Positions 12,366 through 22,989 of a stretch of 64,000 nt of DNA are shown one piece after another. This stretch comes from Leptasterias polaris (lineage: Eukaryota > Echinodermata > Asteroidea > Forcipulatida > Asteriidae), in the NCBI GenBank assembly GCA_037783415.1, contig JAZGTN010000069.1, positions 3,968,001 to 4,032,000 on the forward strand, in the 5' to 3' direction. Below the pieces are notes generated by a model that had not been told where the DNA came from, searched no databases, and was given only the letters and a program-made list of their open reading frames with translations. Every line of letters starts with the position of its first letter. Within the stretch, counting starts at the first letter, position 1. Position numbers and translations under genes: made by a program.

Positions 12366-12766
12366 GATTATTATATACAGGTAAGAAGGTGAGTCTCTAG
12401 GATTTTGGTTTAGAATTGGTACGAATTTCCATGATGTACATGCTATGGCAAGATCAGGTTGAAAAGATCCTACCTTAATCCACCTCTGTAGTAGTTGCCC
12501 TACACTAAATTAGACATGTACACTTTTTTGTGTGAGGATCAGTACTCAGCCAATTGGCGCCACCATCTTGGATGTTATTTACAATATCCGCGGCAAGCGA
12601 CTTCCGGGTTCCGAACAAAAACTTGCCCCTTGGTCAAGCAGACACAAAATATTTCCTAAAAGCTTGTAGTGTTACTTGGGTAAAACACCCCCAAAATATT
12701 TCACTGTTTTATGATTTTCCATAAAACATAAAGAGAGCACTCTTGCAGCGTGACCACCGTCATCGA

Positions 12767-12930
12767 CACACACACCCAAGTGTGTAACAGCCTGCAATCG
12801 TGGACACTCCTTTGTTCAACTCTTTGTGATAGCAACCGTGGACCACAATGCTTTCCTTTGTGATAGCAATTCCGTGGACCTATTGTCCTCTTTTGTTATA
12901 GGTCCCCGGTTTGAATGTGGTTACCTACTC
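12767..12930. repeat. Dispersed repeat copy 1 (inverted relative to 15.1 kb)
   Basis: Contains ACACACACCCAAGTGTG, GCAATCGTGGAC, CCTATTGTCCTCTTTTGTTA and GGTCCCCGGTTTGAATGTG. The same blocks occur reverse-complemented at 15108-15272. Ends are not defined. Confidence 0.65.
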
Positions 12931-15107
12931 ACACACACACACCAATACGTATTGACAATGTACATCTTATTTAATTACCAAGAAATTCTATACAAATTGT
13001 GGGAAGAAACATACACAGCATTGAAACGTTGCGATTTTGAAACAGGGGTTATTCACTCCGCCCACCAGCTACACAATTGCCCCTTTTTCATGTGTCGCTA
13101 GCCCCCACGCTGTGCACTGTAAAACACGCCAGTGCTTAGACTCTCTGAAATAAAATTTTACGTTCAATTTTTTTTAAGAACAACTCATATCCATAATTTT
13201 AATACGTACTTTTGGGGAGTCAAATACTCAAGAATAATTGTTTAAAAAACTGAGTTGGATTTGGTGCAGTAATTAATTTTTATATGGCTGGAAGTAAAAC
13301 TAACTCCGAAGATAACAAGGGTTATACACCACCTCTAGTTTTTCCTGAATTTGTGGATCTGTCATTCCGCATCAGTGTGAAACCATCAATATCAATTTAA
13401 GAATCTGAATCATTTTGTGTTAACCCTGTTTCAGGTAGACAAATAAGGCTATAATTCCTATATTTAGATACATGTAGCTATTGAGTACAAGCCCTCAGTT
13501 CATCTGTTTTATTTTAGATACTTTGTACATTACCCTGAATTATGGCTGGTAATGGAGTTGTTGTCTGATGCCACCTTTTCTTCCGTGTTTACCGGATCTG
13601 GGTTGGTTTGAACAGACTTCACGGATGACATAGTCAGGTTCTGAAGAGAAAACATGTTGGCTCATAAGGAAGTCTCGGACGTATGTTAGCAATGGCGTTG
13701 ACTCTCCCAGTGTTCCTGGGTTGGGTCATACCCAAAACTTGACCACACCAAGATACAGGAAAAAGACAAAAACTGCAACCAATCTTGAAAAGCACTCTTC
13801 AGTCATTGTTGTATGGTAAAAATTGGACAAAACATGAAGAAAAATTCATAAATAAAACAGAACAACATGGAGACAATCAAAGGCTGTGTCGCCATGAGAG
13901 CAGCACCACCAAATAGCATGATAACTGGCAAAACTGCTCCCAGCCCAAGTCTGGCTCTGTCTGTAAGAGTTTATGGCGAGTCTGGTAAATGTAGATATAG
14001 TGCCAATCACATACGTTTTCTTCAGCCTTTCCTGCTTTTTCATTATCAACCTTAAAGAGACATAATTATCAAACCAGTTCCTGTGAATTCACTGATTAGA
14101 TCCTATTTCAATGGCGGGTTTGTCTTCAGAACCTCTTTGCAGATGCCTCACAGTCCAGTCAGGGTGCACACCTCAATCTACTAGAACCCCAAGCAGTCCA
14201 AAAGGCCCTTCACTCTATGAAGAGCAGTCATAGAGTCATACGGTCTTTACAAAAACTATGCAGTAATAGCCTACCTGAATTTTTTATGCTGTATAAGCCG
14301 CAATGCCCAGAATTTGTCAAAACAAGATTCTGGTCAGTGTATTAAGCCGCCCGGCGTATAAGCCGCAGTGGTGATCGCGCACACAGAGGGGCCGTGCGTG
14401 TTTGCGGTCCTTTGTGGTGATGTACAGTGACTATAGCGGGCGGCACGACAGTCATTGTACATCGCCACAAAGTGCGTCTTGCGTTGCATTAAAGTAAAAA
14501 TGTACATCACCATCAATCGTTATTGAAATCATTTATTAGAATGGTCTGCAGTCAATTAGTGGGTCTATTTTCTTTTCATAAATTTTGAATGGCGATATAT
14601 CGTCGGGTAAATATCGCTAACATTTCTTAATTCATGAAGTTTTCTCGAACGCGGAAAAACGGTTTTACCGCAGGGAGGAAGTGAGCAATTATAAACAAAC
14701 GAGACTTGACTGTATTGATAAACTGCTGACGTAAAATCATTAGATTCAATATCCATATTCCATGAAAACAGAACGTTTTACATTTTATGTGCTTTTTATC
14801 ACTAGTTCAATTAATTAATGGTTTCTACCTCCACGATTGAACGTTGCGCCCGATTTCTGAAGCTGGTGCGAGATAACAAAGACAAGCAGCCATTTCATGG
14901 GGGAAACGTTGGGACAATGTGTGTGCGTGCGTGAGTAGGTATAGGTAGGCATACCCAGAGTTGTGGGGACTTTTATACAATGGAACAAAGGTCTCCACAA
15001 CGTTTTTCTTTGTTAGACTGGGTCCCCACAACGTGATTCTTTAGAAAAGGGAATAATAGAACAACAATAGGAAGTCCCCACAATGGTGTGTGCAAAAGTA
15101 TCGATAC
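12931..15107. other. GLE1 intron, mostly unclassified
   Basis: Besides the DIRS crumb at 14.15 kb nothing coding was recognised. At 14280-14460 there are repeated TATAAGCCGC words. The stretch 14868-14930, with CAAAGACAAGCAGCC and GGGGAAACGTTGGGACAATG, recurs at 36045-36110 as another dispersed repeat. Confidence 0.4.
14152..14226 (+). pseudogene. DIRS-type RNase H crumb
   Basis: The frame reads DASQSSQGAHLNLLEPQAVQ and KALHSMKS. DIRS RNase H has TDAS..GWGA.. followed by H(I/L)NLLE..AV.KAL. A few dozen residues survive with a central deletion. Confidence 0.5.
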
Positions 15108-15272
15108 ACATTCAAACCGGGGACCTTTAACAAAAGAGGACAATAGGTCCACGGTTCGGGAAAGGTCCATGGTTGGAGATCGTGTACAAAACCAATGGGA
15201 GCTGTTGCAAAAGAGGGACAATAGGAGGTCCACGATTGCAGGTGTTTACACACTTGTGTGTGTGTGTTTGCG
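15108..15272. repeat. Dispersed repeat copy 2 (inverted relative to 12.8 kb)
   Basis: Contains CACATTCAAACCGGGGACC, AACAAAAGAGGACAATAGG, GTCCACGATTGCAGG and CACACTTGTGTGTGTG, the reverse complement of the blocks at 12767-12930. An inner near-duplication of AAAGAGG(G)ACAATAGG occurs. Confidence 0.65.
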
Positions 15273-15576
15273 CTCGTTGTGTTAACCCTTTGTACCCGAC
15301 AGGACACTACATGTATAGTGTCTTTCCCGTGAACACGCAAATACCTGAAAAGACACTGATGTTCATAGTAAGCTCAGAATCAAACCATGACCCCAAATTA
15401 CTAACACATGTTGTAGGACAAACTTTAGCACCACATTCTTGATATTGGGAAAAAGAAAGAACAAATTCAACTGCTGCCTGGATCCGATGATCAAAAATTC
15501 ACTCATACAATACATGTAGCATCATTAATTATAAGCCTGTTGTGCAATATCCATTGCCTGATGTCCTGGATCCAAT

Positions 15577-16488
15577 CAGGGTTGTGACTACACTGGTCTG
15601 GGCTGGTCAGCACTAACCAGTTCTAAACAATCCCGACCGGCTCTCAAGCAATGTTACGACATTGCCGACCGGTACTTTTTTGCTACTAAATAAGCTTAAA
15701 TACTAAGGAATTCTTCTTACGTAACTGAAAACTATCCAAATTAAAAGTGTTGTTAAATCTTGTCCTCGACGATCGCGATTGATCATTTCTTGTTGTGTCA
15801 TTTTTATTTCAAGTTGACTGTTTGATGCAGCGATGTTTCCCCTTTCCATGCTAGCAGAAAAAAAATATTCTCACAGCGTCTATTTGCTGCTGCATCCTAT
15901 GAGTAAAGCATCAGAAAAACCTAGGAGCCAGACTATAGTAGAACGTATAGCTCTACGTTATGCATCGAGTCTGTGTCTAAATGGTTTATTTACATGTACA
16001 TGTAGTGTATCACGTAGCCAGACTCCGGCAAAAACCGGAGGAATCACATTCCTGGATCATTCTATGTTTTCTTATCACTAACTTACCTTATTAAGTTACA
16101 AGAATTTCAAAATTTTACACAACTTACATTTAATAAATAATAAATACTTTATTGGATTGAATTTGACACTCATCTCATTTCACTTGTCAGCTCCAGATAT
16201 ATGAAGGATATTTTGAATTTGTGAGGTATAAGCAGGCTGGGTATAGAACTTGACATACATGTATGGCTCAACATGTGTACTTCTAATTCAGCAAAATACA
16301 TTGTTGTTAGTGTCTAGAACCCATAAAATATGTACTTTTAAGGGTGTAAAATGTAAAATTTTCTTTAACCCCCTTTGGACCCCTGATGAACACCTCGCGC
16401 AAGCGATCGGTACCTCGCTTCGCTCGCTCTTCGCTACGCTCGTCTGTGAAAATTAACCAGTTCTTAAAAACCTCTGGTCACAACCCTG
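15577..16488. mobile_element. hAT-like non-autonomous DNA transposon
   Basis: Termini are CAGGGTTGTGAC and GTCACAACCCTG, perfect 12-bp TIRs in hAT style (CAGGG...). Flanks are GATCCAAT (15569-15576) and GATGCAAT (16489-16496), an 8-bp target duplication with one mismatch, as expected of hAT. AACCAGTTCT occurs near both ends in direct orientation. At 912 bp it has no transposase ORF that I recognise; the 82-residue ORF at 15833 is unassigned. Confidence 0.75.
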
Positions 16489-16509
16489 GATGCAATTCTC
16501 AATTACAGT

Positions 16510-16862
16510 TACAACAGCTTGCAAAATATATTTTCAGGTCTAAAAGATAGATACAGCTGAGTGTTATCGGCATAACATTGAACATCAGGCAAATGATGTC
16601 AGACAATATAGAGGTACCTTGAATAGATACACGTTGACTTCTATCTGACATATAAGACAAAACCAGTCAAAGGCCTCGCCAGTGTTTCCTAACTCAGACA
16701 GCAGACGTTCAGTAAAATAACATAATCAACAGCATCGTGCGCAGTGCTCTCAGGTCTAAAAGGACAAGCAGAGAAACATGTTGGGAATTAATCCTCATCA
16801 GTAAATCATTTTTAACCTTTATAAGAGCAGTCTCTGTACTGTGACGCTTCCATTAGTATGGT
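16510..16862 (-). pseudogene. LINE RT fragment (CR1-like), decayed
   Basis: On the minus strand, pieces of one RT read through several frames: KNDLL...NSQHVSLLVLLDLRA, ERLLSELGNTGEAFDWF, then VPLYC and NVMPITLS. These correspond to the motif-3 (LDLSAAFDT) to YADD portion of CR1-type RTs. Heavily frameshifted. Confidence 0.5.
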
Positions 16863-16865
16863 TGG

Positions 16866-17019
16866 AATACTGGAAACTTGGAATGTTTTGACATGTGGCA
16901 ATAAAGTTGGTCACAAACAGCCTTCCCAGTTGATTTAGAAAAGACTCCAAATCAAGCATTTTCAAACCACCATGCATATAATCGTTAATACTTTCTGGCT
17001 TACTCCACTGGCATCCCAC
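16866..17019 (-). pseudogene. L1/Tx1-like LINE C-terminal fragment
   Basis: Minus-strand ORF contains WSKPESI and YMHGGLKMLDLESFLNQLGR. The pattern DYKHGGLKM.D.ESF..AL is frequent in the C-terminal part of L1/Tx1-type ORF2 proteins. Short and isolated. Confidence 0.45.
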
Positions 17020-17195
17020 AGTCTACTGACATGCCCCACTACTCAGGGCTTTCCCACACAATGGGCAGCACTCACAATAGCCCTGGGCCAGCCAACCACA
17101 GTTCTCCTTTGAGAGGAACCAATCAGAGCAGTGACTGACTCTACACTGAAATCTCTGAACCCCTATAAATGGACAAACATGTATTACACTCTTCA

Positions 17196-17241
17196 GTCTC
17201 CTGACGATGACTATAGAGCAAGCTAGTCGAAACGTTGAGAC
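17196..17241 (+). ncRNA. Hammerhead-ribozyme-like motif
   Basis: In order: GTCTC (stem I 5'), CTGACGA (catalytic CUGANGA core, 17201-17207), an extra T, GACTA...TAGTC (stem II with a 10-nt loop), GAAA (core, 17229-17232), CGTT, then GAGAC (stem I 3'). Stem III is reduced to the self-complementary AACGTT, giving a possible GUU cleavage site. Penelope-like retroelements are known to carry small hammerhead variants with very short stem III that cleave as dimers, and this fits that layout. The unpaired T at the base of stem II is a deviation that may weaken activity. No Penelope RT was found nearby. Confidence 0.5.
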
Positions 17242-17560
17242 CTATTGAGAACTCACTCCGCGGCAGTGTAGTTATTAACGAGAAGTCCCCCGATCCACAT
17301 AGCGAAAGTAGTAGTCCTGGCCGATTTCCTACCTCCCGCCCAGGTAGTAGTTAATAAGCAGGACAGTTCTTTTCAGAACTGAGAAGTCTCCCGAATTCCA
17401 AATATTCTACTCCGCGACAGTAGAATAAAAAGCAAGACAAGTTTTCAAAGAACAAAATCTACCTAGCAAGTAGATATATACACATGGTGTTACCGCAAAC
17501 CAAATATATATTGATACCTCACCATGCAATGCCTCATATCCCATATACTTAGTCAGGTTT
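17242..17560. mobile_element. Palindrome-derived repeat (family A, copy 1)
   Basis: The blocks CTACCTCCCGCCCAG, GTTCTTTTCAGAACTGAGAA, CTACTCCGCG and CACATGGTGTTACC (17481-17494), followed by CCAAATATATATTGATACCT, recur in the same order at 56.27-56.41 kb. The left half here differs (ACTCCGCGGCAGTG, GAGAAGTCCCC). It directly follows the hammerhead-like motif and may be part of the same Penelope-type element. Confidence 0.6.
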
Positions 17561-18778
17561 CACATTCCAAACAACTTTGTAAACACAGCTTTTTCACCTG
17601 TGAGATAAATTCCTGAGGAGGATTAGATAACACTGTCAACAAAAAATCAATGGCCCATATTTACAAGTGCCATCTTAAAATTATATTGTATTGCATATTA
17701 GGAAATCGGGTACAGTTGAAAAATAAGGATTCTGGGAGAAGTCCTAGATTTACGGGGTTGACAAACGTGTTTATTTGTGTATGGTTAAACAGTTATTGTG
17801 ATGGAAACACACTTTGGTCCTTCCCATGTGGGGAAGTGCTTTTTAAAGCAAGGATGGGGGGGGGGGGGGGTAGCCATATAGGCTTAAGACCAGGCTACAG
17901 TTTTCATTTCTTGAAAACCTACTACAATAAATGTCACTTTTAATGAATTGTCTGTTTTAATGCATGGACATGTGACGCATTTGTTTTGTTTTTTGCTTAA
18001 AATTGTTCAATGTTAACACCATAAAACACAACTTTGTTTGACCTACGGTTATCTGATAACATCACAACTTTGTTGTCTTGTGGTCATTGTGTAAATCATC
18101 TTTCAGGTTCAAGATGAAATGATTTTAAGACTACAATTTTGTACAAGTCAAAATATTTAGGTGTACTAAGTAACTATTTAAGATTAACTTAACAAGTGAG
18201 ACCTGCGTGTTTTCCCACTACTTACAATAAAGAGTAGAGATTCACTTAATGAAGTCTTTCCAAAATTAAAGTTGAAAGAAAAGTTAAAAGTTGCAATCAT
18301 GTACCAAATTTTGTTTTATAAAATTCTGCTGGGATGCCAGAGGTCCTACATGTATTTACTAATTTCTTTAAGAGCAGCTAGACACTCTTTTTCCAGAGAA
18401 CCATCATAAAAAAATATATTTGTTTTGTTTTTGTTTATTTCTTTATTTTGGTTTGCTAGAGAAGTATCAGTGTTGCTGATGTGTGAGTGTTCAGTGTGCA
18501 AAAAGCCATAGTCTAAATAAACATGGTTTGGACATGTGATAATAGTCGCTGCTCGTAAGTTTGTCCACCTTTAATAAAGGCTGTATGGATGAACTCAGAC
18601 AATCCCAGCCAAAAAGTGTTGGGACACTTGGCAATAAATATATCCCTCCTTGTTCCCCAATTCCTCCACAATGTTGTTACCAGTTGGGCAGACCACGCAT
18701 ATTAATGTATGAACAGCATTGGGGAAATTTTTTCTTTTCTTTTTTCTGTGATTAATAGTTTGCTCTGTTTGTTTGCAG
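17561..18778. other. GLE1 intron, no element recognised
   Basis: A poly-G run of about 15 (17856-17870) and AT-rich sequence. No coding signal before the exon at 18779. Confidence 0.4.
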
Positions 18779-18892
18779 AAAATCTTGTGATGGATGCGAA
18801 GGTTAAGGGTGCATCAATGGATCGAGTGGAAAACATGCATAAGATTGTAGAATCAGTGATGTTTTGTCAGGAATCAACTTCTAAAGTCATTG
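18779..18892 (+). CDS. GLE1: GLE1 exon B
   Basis: The acceptor is TTTGCAG and the donor GTAAGT, phase 1 to phase 1. It encodes about 38 residues including NLVMDAKVKGASMDRVENM, a helical charged segment that continues the coiled coil. It follows a 13.2 kb intron containing the 2A-bearing LINE, the hAT-like element, LINE fragments and the hammerhead-like motif. Support comes from the matching phases on both sides and from homology of the joined protein downstream. Confidence 0.85.
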
Positions 18893-19389
18893 GTAAGTTA
18901 TTTTGTCTTTAGAGCAGCACCTCTTTCATTCTAATTGATTAAAGGAACAGATTAGGAAGTAACAGTGTGGCTGGTATCCCTCACATAAGAGGTCGCTCAT
19001 TGACCAATACTGTGAACCACGCATTCCTAGCTTCATGTTTCTATTGTTTTATCACCAACATCAATGATGGGATGAGATAATTAAATTATTGTGAAATAAG
19101 TAGGATTCAAAATTTTGAATGATGGGAATACAAGTGAGGTTTTTGGAGACACCATGTAAGTAAGGGAGCGACTCAAAAGTCTGGCAAGTTCTAGGCGTAA
19201 AGGGCCGCCAGAATGTTCCTCTGGACCGTGATGTGCCTAACTATGCGAACAGTCCACTGGAAGGGTGGGCTCCACCAAACCAACATGATGGACACAAATA
19301 AGCCAAGGCCTTAGTCCCAGCAGCTCTTTTGCTCTGAACCAAAGTGACGGCTTGACAAAGCAAGGAGTAGGGATGCTAAAATTCCCTGG

Positions 19390-19850
19390 GTAAGGACAGG
19401 CAACCAATGGAACCTGAACATCGCAACATATAATGTGAGATAACTGTTGCAGGAAGAGAGACTAGTGGAACTAGAAGAGGAACAAGAAGGGATCAAATGG
19501 GTTATTTTGGGGCTGGGCGAAGTCCGCAGACGAGGTGAACAATACACAGAACTATAAAGTGGTCACCTAGTCTACCACATTAGGACTGAAGGGCAAAAGT
19601 AAAGTGCAAGTCAGCTTCCTGATTCAAAAAACATCACAGGAAACGTGTCTGAAATAAAAGGTATAAACAAACACCTGCCACAAATAAGAGTGAAAATTGA
19701 CAAGAGAAACAAAATCAAAATTATCCAAGTTTATGCAACAACCTAGACAGGACAATGAGATGGACAAGCCCTATGAAGAAATAAATGAACTGATACAGAT
19801 CAGTAAAGCTTAGTTTACAGCAGTCATTGGTGACTGTTATTTCTCTTCCA
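19390..19850 (+). pseudogene. RTE-type LINE endonuclease fragment
   Basis: The strand reads NLNIATYNVR, then QEERLVELEEEQEGIKWVIL, GLGEVRRRGEQYTEL, SGHLVYHIRTEGQK, KITGN-like and RNKIKIIQVYATT, ending AVIGD. This is the order of APE endonuclease motifs in RTE-clade LINEs (TYNVRTL, GLSEVRR, VYAPT, VIGDFN). In-frame stops are present. A DIRS remnant follows directly. Confidence 0.65.
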
Positions 19851-19859
19851 GCTGAGTCG

Positions 19860-21480
19860 ACACCAATACAAATTTGTTACTGACACAGTGTTACAGGCCC
19901 TCAAACAATTCCAGAGCCTAAAATTAGGCAAAAGAATCCGGATACAGTGCAACAATACCACAGTTGTGGCTTATACATGTACATCAATCATCAAGGGGGC
20001 ACATGTTCCCTGCTCCATGCTGCATACAACTAGACATAAGTCTGTCAGCGGTCCATCTTAGAGCGAGAACAACAACATTGCCAACACCTTGTCTTGGGGA
20101 TCAGTTACCGGTACTACTGCACAAGAGCCTTCCATGCAATACATGGTAGACAATTGCCCTCATGATTCAATGAGATGACCAGCTTACATACGCATGCCCG
20201 TATTCCTGCCTTTCTTACTCATCCCAAGAGTTCAAACCAACATAAAACAGGAGAATTGCAGGAATGCTTTTTGAATCATTTGACAATGCACCTCTCTATC
20301 AAGGTCATAGTTTTACTCCCAGTGGCTTCCTCTAGATGCCATAGTGAGTTACAATCCCAAATACTGCGGAGGTTGGGCACATTCAGTGGAAACCATGTAG
20401 CATCGACCTAATCCCAACGGCATGGTGCTTTATGAAAAATCAATTGGACCAGACAGTCCATTTCAATTAAAGAAGTCAAACTGTGCTGCGAATGCTCGTC
20501 TACTCAGACGAGCTCTGTTGTTACTAAGACTATGCTAGTCTGTTAAAGTCTATAACAAGGTCAAAATTGTGCCCTTGACTCTGGTTTAATACCTTAACGC
20601 TAGGGGCAACACATCCCTTTTTGGTTTCTGATTGATGAAACTCAGAACCAATCACACTGGTCCTGGCCCCCCTTACATGTACTTACAATAGTGTACTTAC
20701 AATAGTGTCTCTTAGGGAGCATGAATAAATTATGTCACGGGCATGGCCGCGATCCGACACGTTCCTATGCTTGCAAGCTCAATCAAAAGAAAACCCACAC
20801 AGTGTCACGCACTGTCACGCGTTCTTCCGCAATCGCCCGGTCTTGAGAGAGACTCAATTTATAACAGGAACAATGGTGTTGGCCAAATGCCATTGTGTAG
20901 TTATAATTGGCTTACTAGATAAACCCTAGTACATGTAGTAGTATACCTGAGCTTGACCGCAAACACTAGTCCTTCACTCCTTTGTGGGCTACTATCGCGC
21001 TGCCTTGTACGTGTAATCCGAATAGAGTTCGATAATGATGGAACCTAAAAATCACTGGAGCGCAAATCCCATCCTTGCACGTGGTCGTGACAATTTTTGA
21101 ACGACTCCGTGTAGCCATGCGTTCGAATGCGTTCTTAATTTATTCATGGTCCCTTATTTTCGCCGCCTTTCTTTGTTGGCATAAGTAGTGGCAATCTATG
21201 CATAAGTAGTGGTTCTACAGGTAAGTAAAATGATATAGACTGCTCCCGACAGTAGTGTGGACTGGTTCTACAAGCGAGTACATGTACTTACCTTACCTGT
21301 AGAGCATCCTTCTCTCCGTCCCCACCATGTTCAGTCTCATGATTGTTCTGTCCATGGTACTCATGCTGTGGGTCACTGTGTGTGCAGCATTTTAGCAAAT
21401 TGTACATGCTGGTATAGGAAATATGTGTAAGTAATGGCTCTATAGGTAACTATTACTGTGTAGACATGACCCACACTACT
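19860..21480 (+). mobile_element. Decayed DIRS-like retrotransposon
   Basis: At 19888-20000 the frame reads LQALKQFQSLKLGKRIRIQC, NNTTVVAYT and NHQGGTCS, equivalent to the RNase H part of the larger DIRS copy (IRCDNTTVVAYINHQGGT). An internal complementary region lies at about 21185-21315 (GCATAAGTAGTGGTTCTACA, GACAGTAGTGTGGA, TTACCTGTAGAGCATCC). A right-terminal-type sequence lies at about 21430-21480 (AAGTAATGGCTCTATAGG, CCACACTACT). The coding part is heavily eroded. The spacing between the two terminal-type blocks is only about 120 bp here. Confidence 0.6.
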
Positions 21481-21798
21481 TGGACATTGGAAGGAATTCT
21501 TTTGGGCTGTACTTTCTGAAGAGAAAAACAATTGCCCAAGGTTTTTCTTACAATATATGAAAATGTCAATTGCTGTAATTAAAACCGTAAGAAAAATATT
21601 CTGGGTGCCCAGGCAAGTTTAGCTGTTTGAGGGTCAAGCTGTGGGTAAAAATTCCCTTATGTACTTGTGGGTAAAACTTTTGCAAGTTTTACAAAACAGC
21701 TAGATTGTAAGTTTCAAAATAACCTGAGGATACTTTTATTTCATTGTTTGAAACTTATGTCCTTCAAACCTCTCTTTATGACCCCTAAATTACCAATA

Positions 21799-21967
21799 GA
21801 CCTTATGCATATGACGTCATTTGAGTAGGGCGCCCTCACCTAGAGGTCAAAAGGAAGATGCTCATTGGCCAATCCTGTGCGCCGCGCGTACAAATCAGCG
21901 CGTTTCCATTGTTTCATCATCAGTTTACCTCTAAGATGGCGGCTTGGTGACGTCAATGCATAAGGTC
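21799..21967. mobile_element. 169-bp MITE with TA flanks
   Basis: TIRs are GACCTTATGCATATGACGTC and the reverse complement GACGTCAATGCATAAGGTC, flanked by TA on both sides (21797-21798, 21968-21969), as in Tc1/mariner-type MITEs. The interior includes GCGCCCTCACC and a GGTGA-containing complement. Confidence 0.7.
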
Positions 21968-22362
21968 TATACATGGTTGTAACCATATACGCGACATTTG
22001 GATTTTCTTCTTTCAAAGTACAATTTGTATTATTAACAAGTATTTGTTTTTTGTCCGTGGTCAGATACATGTGTACCTGAAATGACTCTGTACCTGAAAT
22101 GACTTTGCCATCGCCTAGGAGTAAAGACTGGGTCCTTATACATGTACATTTCGATTGTATTTATTATGACAACAAAATGACATTCAGTTATCAGTAGTGG
22201 AATGTTCTGAAGTTTACTGCTCATTGAAAGTACTAATGTTGATTAATGTGATTTAATGTGATTTTAAATTTTAATTAAAACAATATGAATTTGTGACAAA
22301 TGACTATTTTAGTTTTTAATCTGACCATGAAGTTATTTGTTTGTAATGATAAACCAATTTAG

Positions 22363-22506
22363 CTGAGGCTGACAGATTAGCCCAAGAGGACATGTCAAGG
22401 AAGGCTCGTATTAAGGCATCTCTGGCTCAACAAGAAGCTGCAGTAGCTGCAACAACTAAAACATCAATTAGAGACAAACCATGTCAGAAAGGCAATGACA
22501 GTACAG
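22363..22506 (+). CDS. GLE1: GLE1 exon C (charged Ala/Lys/Gln helix)
   Basis: Acceptor AG at 22361-22362, donor GTAATC at 22507, phase 1 to 1. It encodes about 48 residues, AEADRLAQEDMSRKARIKAS followed by an Ala/Gln/Thr-rich tract, matching the alanine- and lysine-rich coiled coil that lies N-terminal to the GLE1 domain. The left terminus of the DIRS element begins only about 17 bp downstream of the donor, so that insertion landed almost on the splice site. Confidence 0.87.
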
Positions 22507-22523
22507 GTAATCAATTAAATGTA

Positions 22524-22682
22524 GTCTACTTCACTCAACTTACCCGTAGAGCCACTACTAATGCATTTTCCCTAACCGACAGGTTTAAATCGCTAAGAGT
22601 TTTAATATATACGCAACAGCGCCCTCACTTGTCCCAGCCACGAAGCCTGCGGACTGGCCGCCATCTTGTATTCCTCTTTTCT
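22524..22682 (+). repeat. DIRS left inverted terminal repeat
   Basis: Begins GTCTACTTCACTCAACTTAC and runs to TTCCTCTTTTCT. Its reverse complement is found at 28037-28179. It starts 17 bp after the GLE1 exon C splice donor. Confidence 0.8.
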
Positions 22683-22989
22683 CTTAGCGCCGACCCGAAG
22701 TAGACGTGGTTATTTCCAGCTCTAAGAGTGTTGAGTATTTCGTAAAGAGTTTAACGTATTGAATAAACAGAATTCAGTGTAGAGTTACGTGTGTGTCTTT
22801 TGATAGCAGTAGTTGTTTTTTGAGTGTTTTTTGGAAGCATTTTTTGAGTATTGTTGAGTGATTTTTTGAAGCTTTTCTCTATGGAGAATCATATGGCTTG
22901 GAAGGCATCGGCCAGTAACGGGGTAGCCGGAAACTCCCCGGGTCCGATAGCGCCTCCTTCAGGGGTTCGAGCCGAAGGCATCATGTGCT

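Larger units (their letters stand above)
8846..12400 (-). mobile_element. LINE (CR1/L2-like) with 2A, PHD, APE endonuclease and RT, decayed
   Basis: Read on the minus strand, one long protein frame runs 2A peptide, PHD finger, APE endonuclease, linker, reverse transcriptase and C-terminal tail. It is interrupted by frameshifts near 11850, 10940, 10640 and 10200 and by a TGA in the endonuclease near 11605. Such 2A-bearing APE-type LINEs are known from sea urchins and other invertebrates. 5' and 3' ends were not precisely located, and no target duplication was found. It occupies the first large GLE1 intron in antisense orientation. Confidence 0.8.

Noticed and set aside
14868..14935. GGGGAAACGTTGGG as a second hammerhead core
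   Set aside because: It has GAAAC and AACGTT but no CUGANGA box upstream at the right distance; the same holds for its relative at 36.07 kb.
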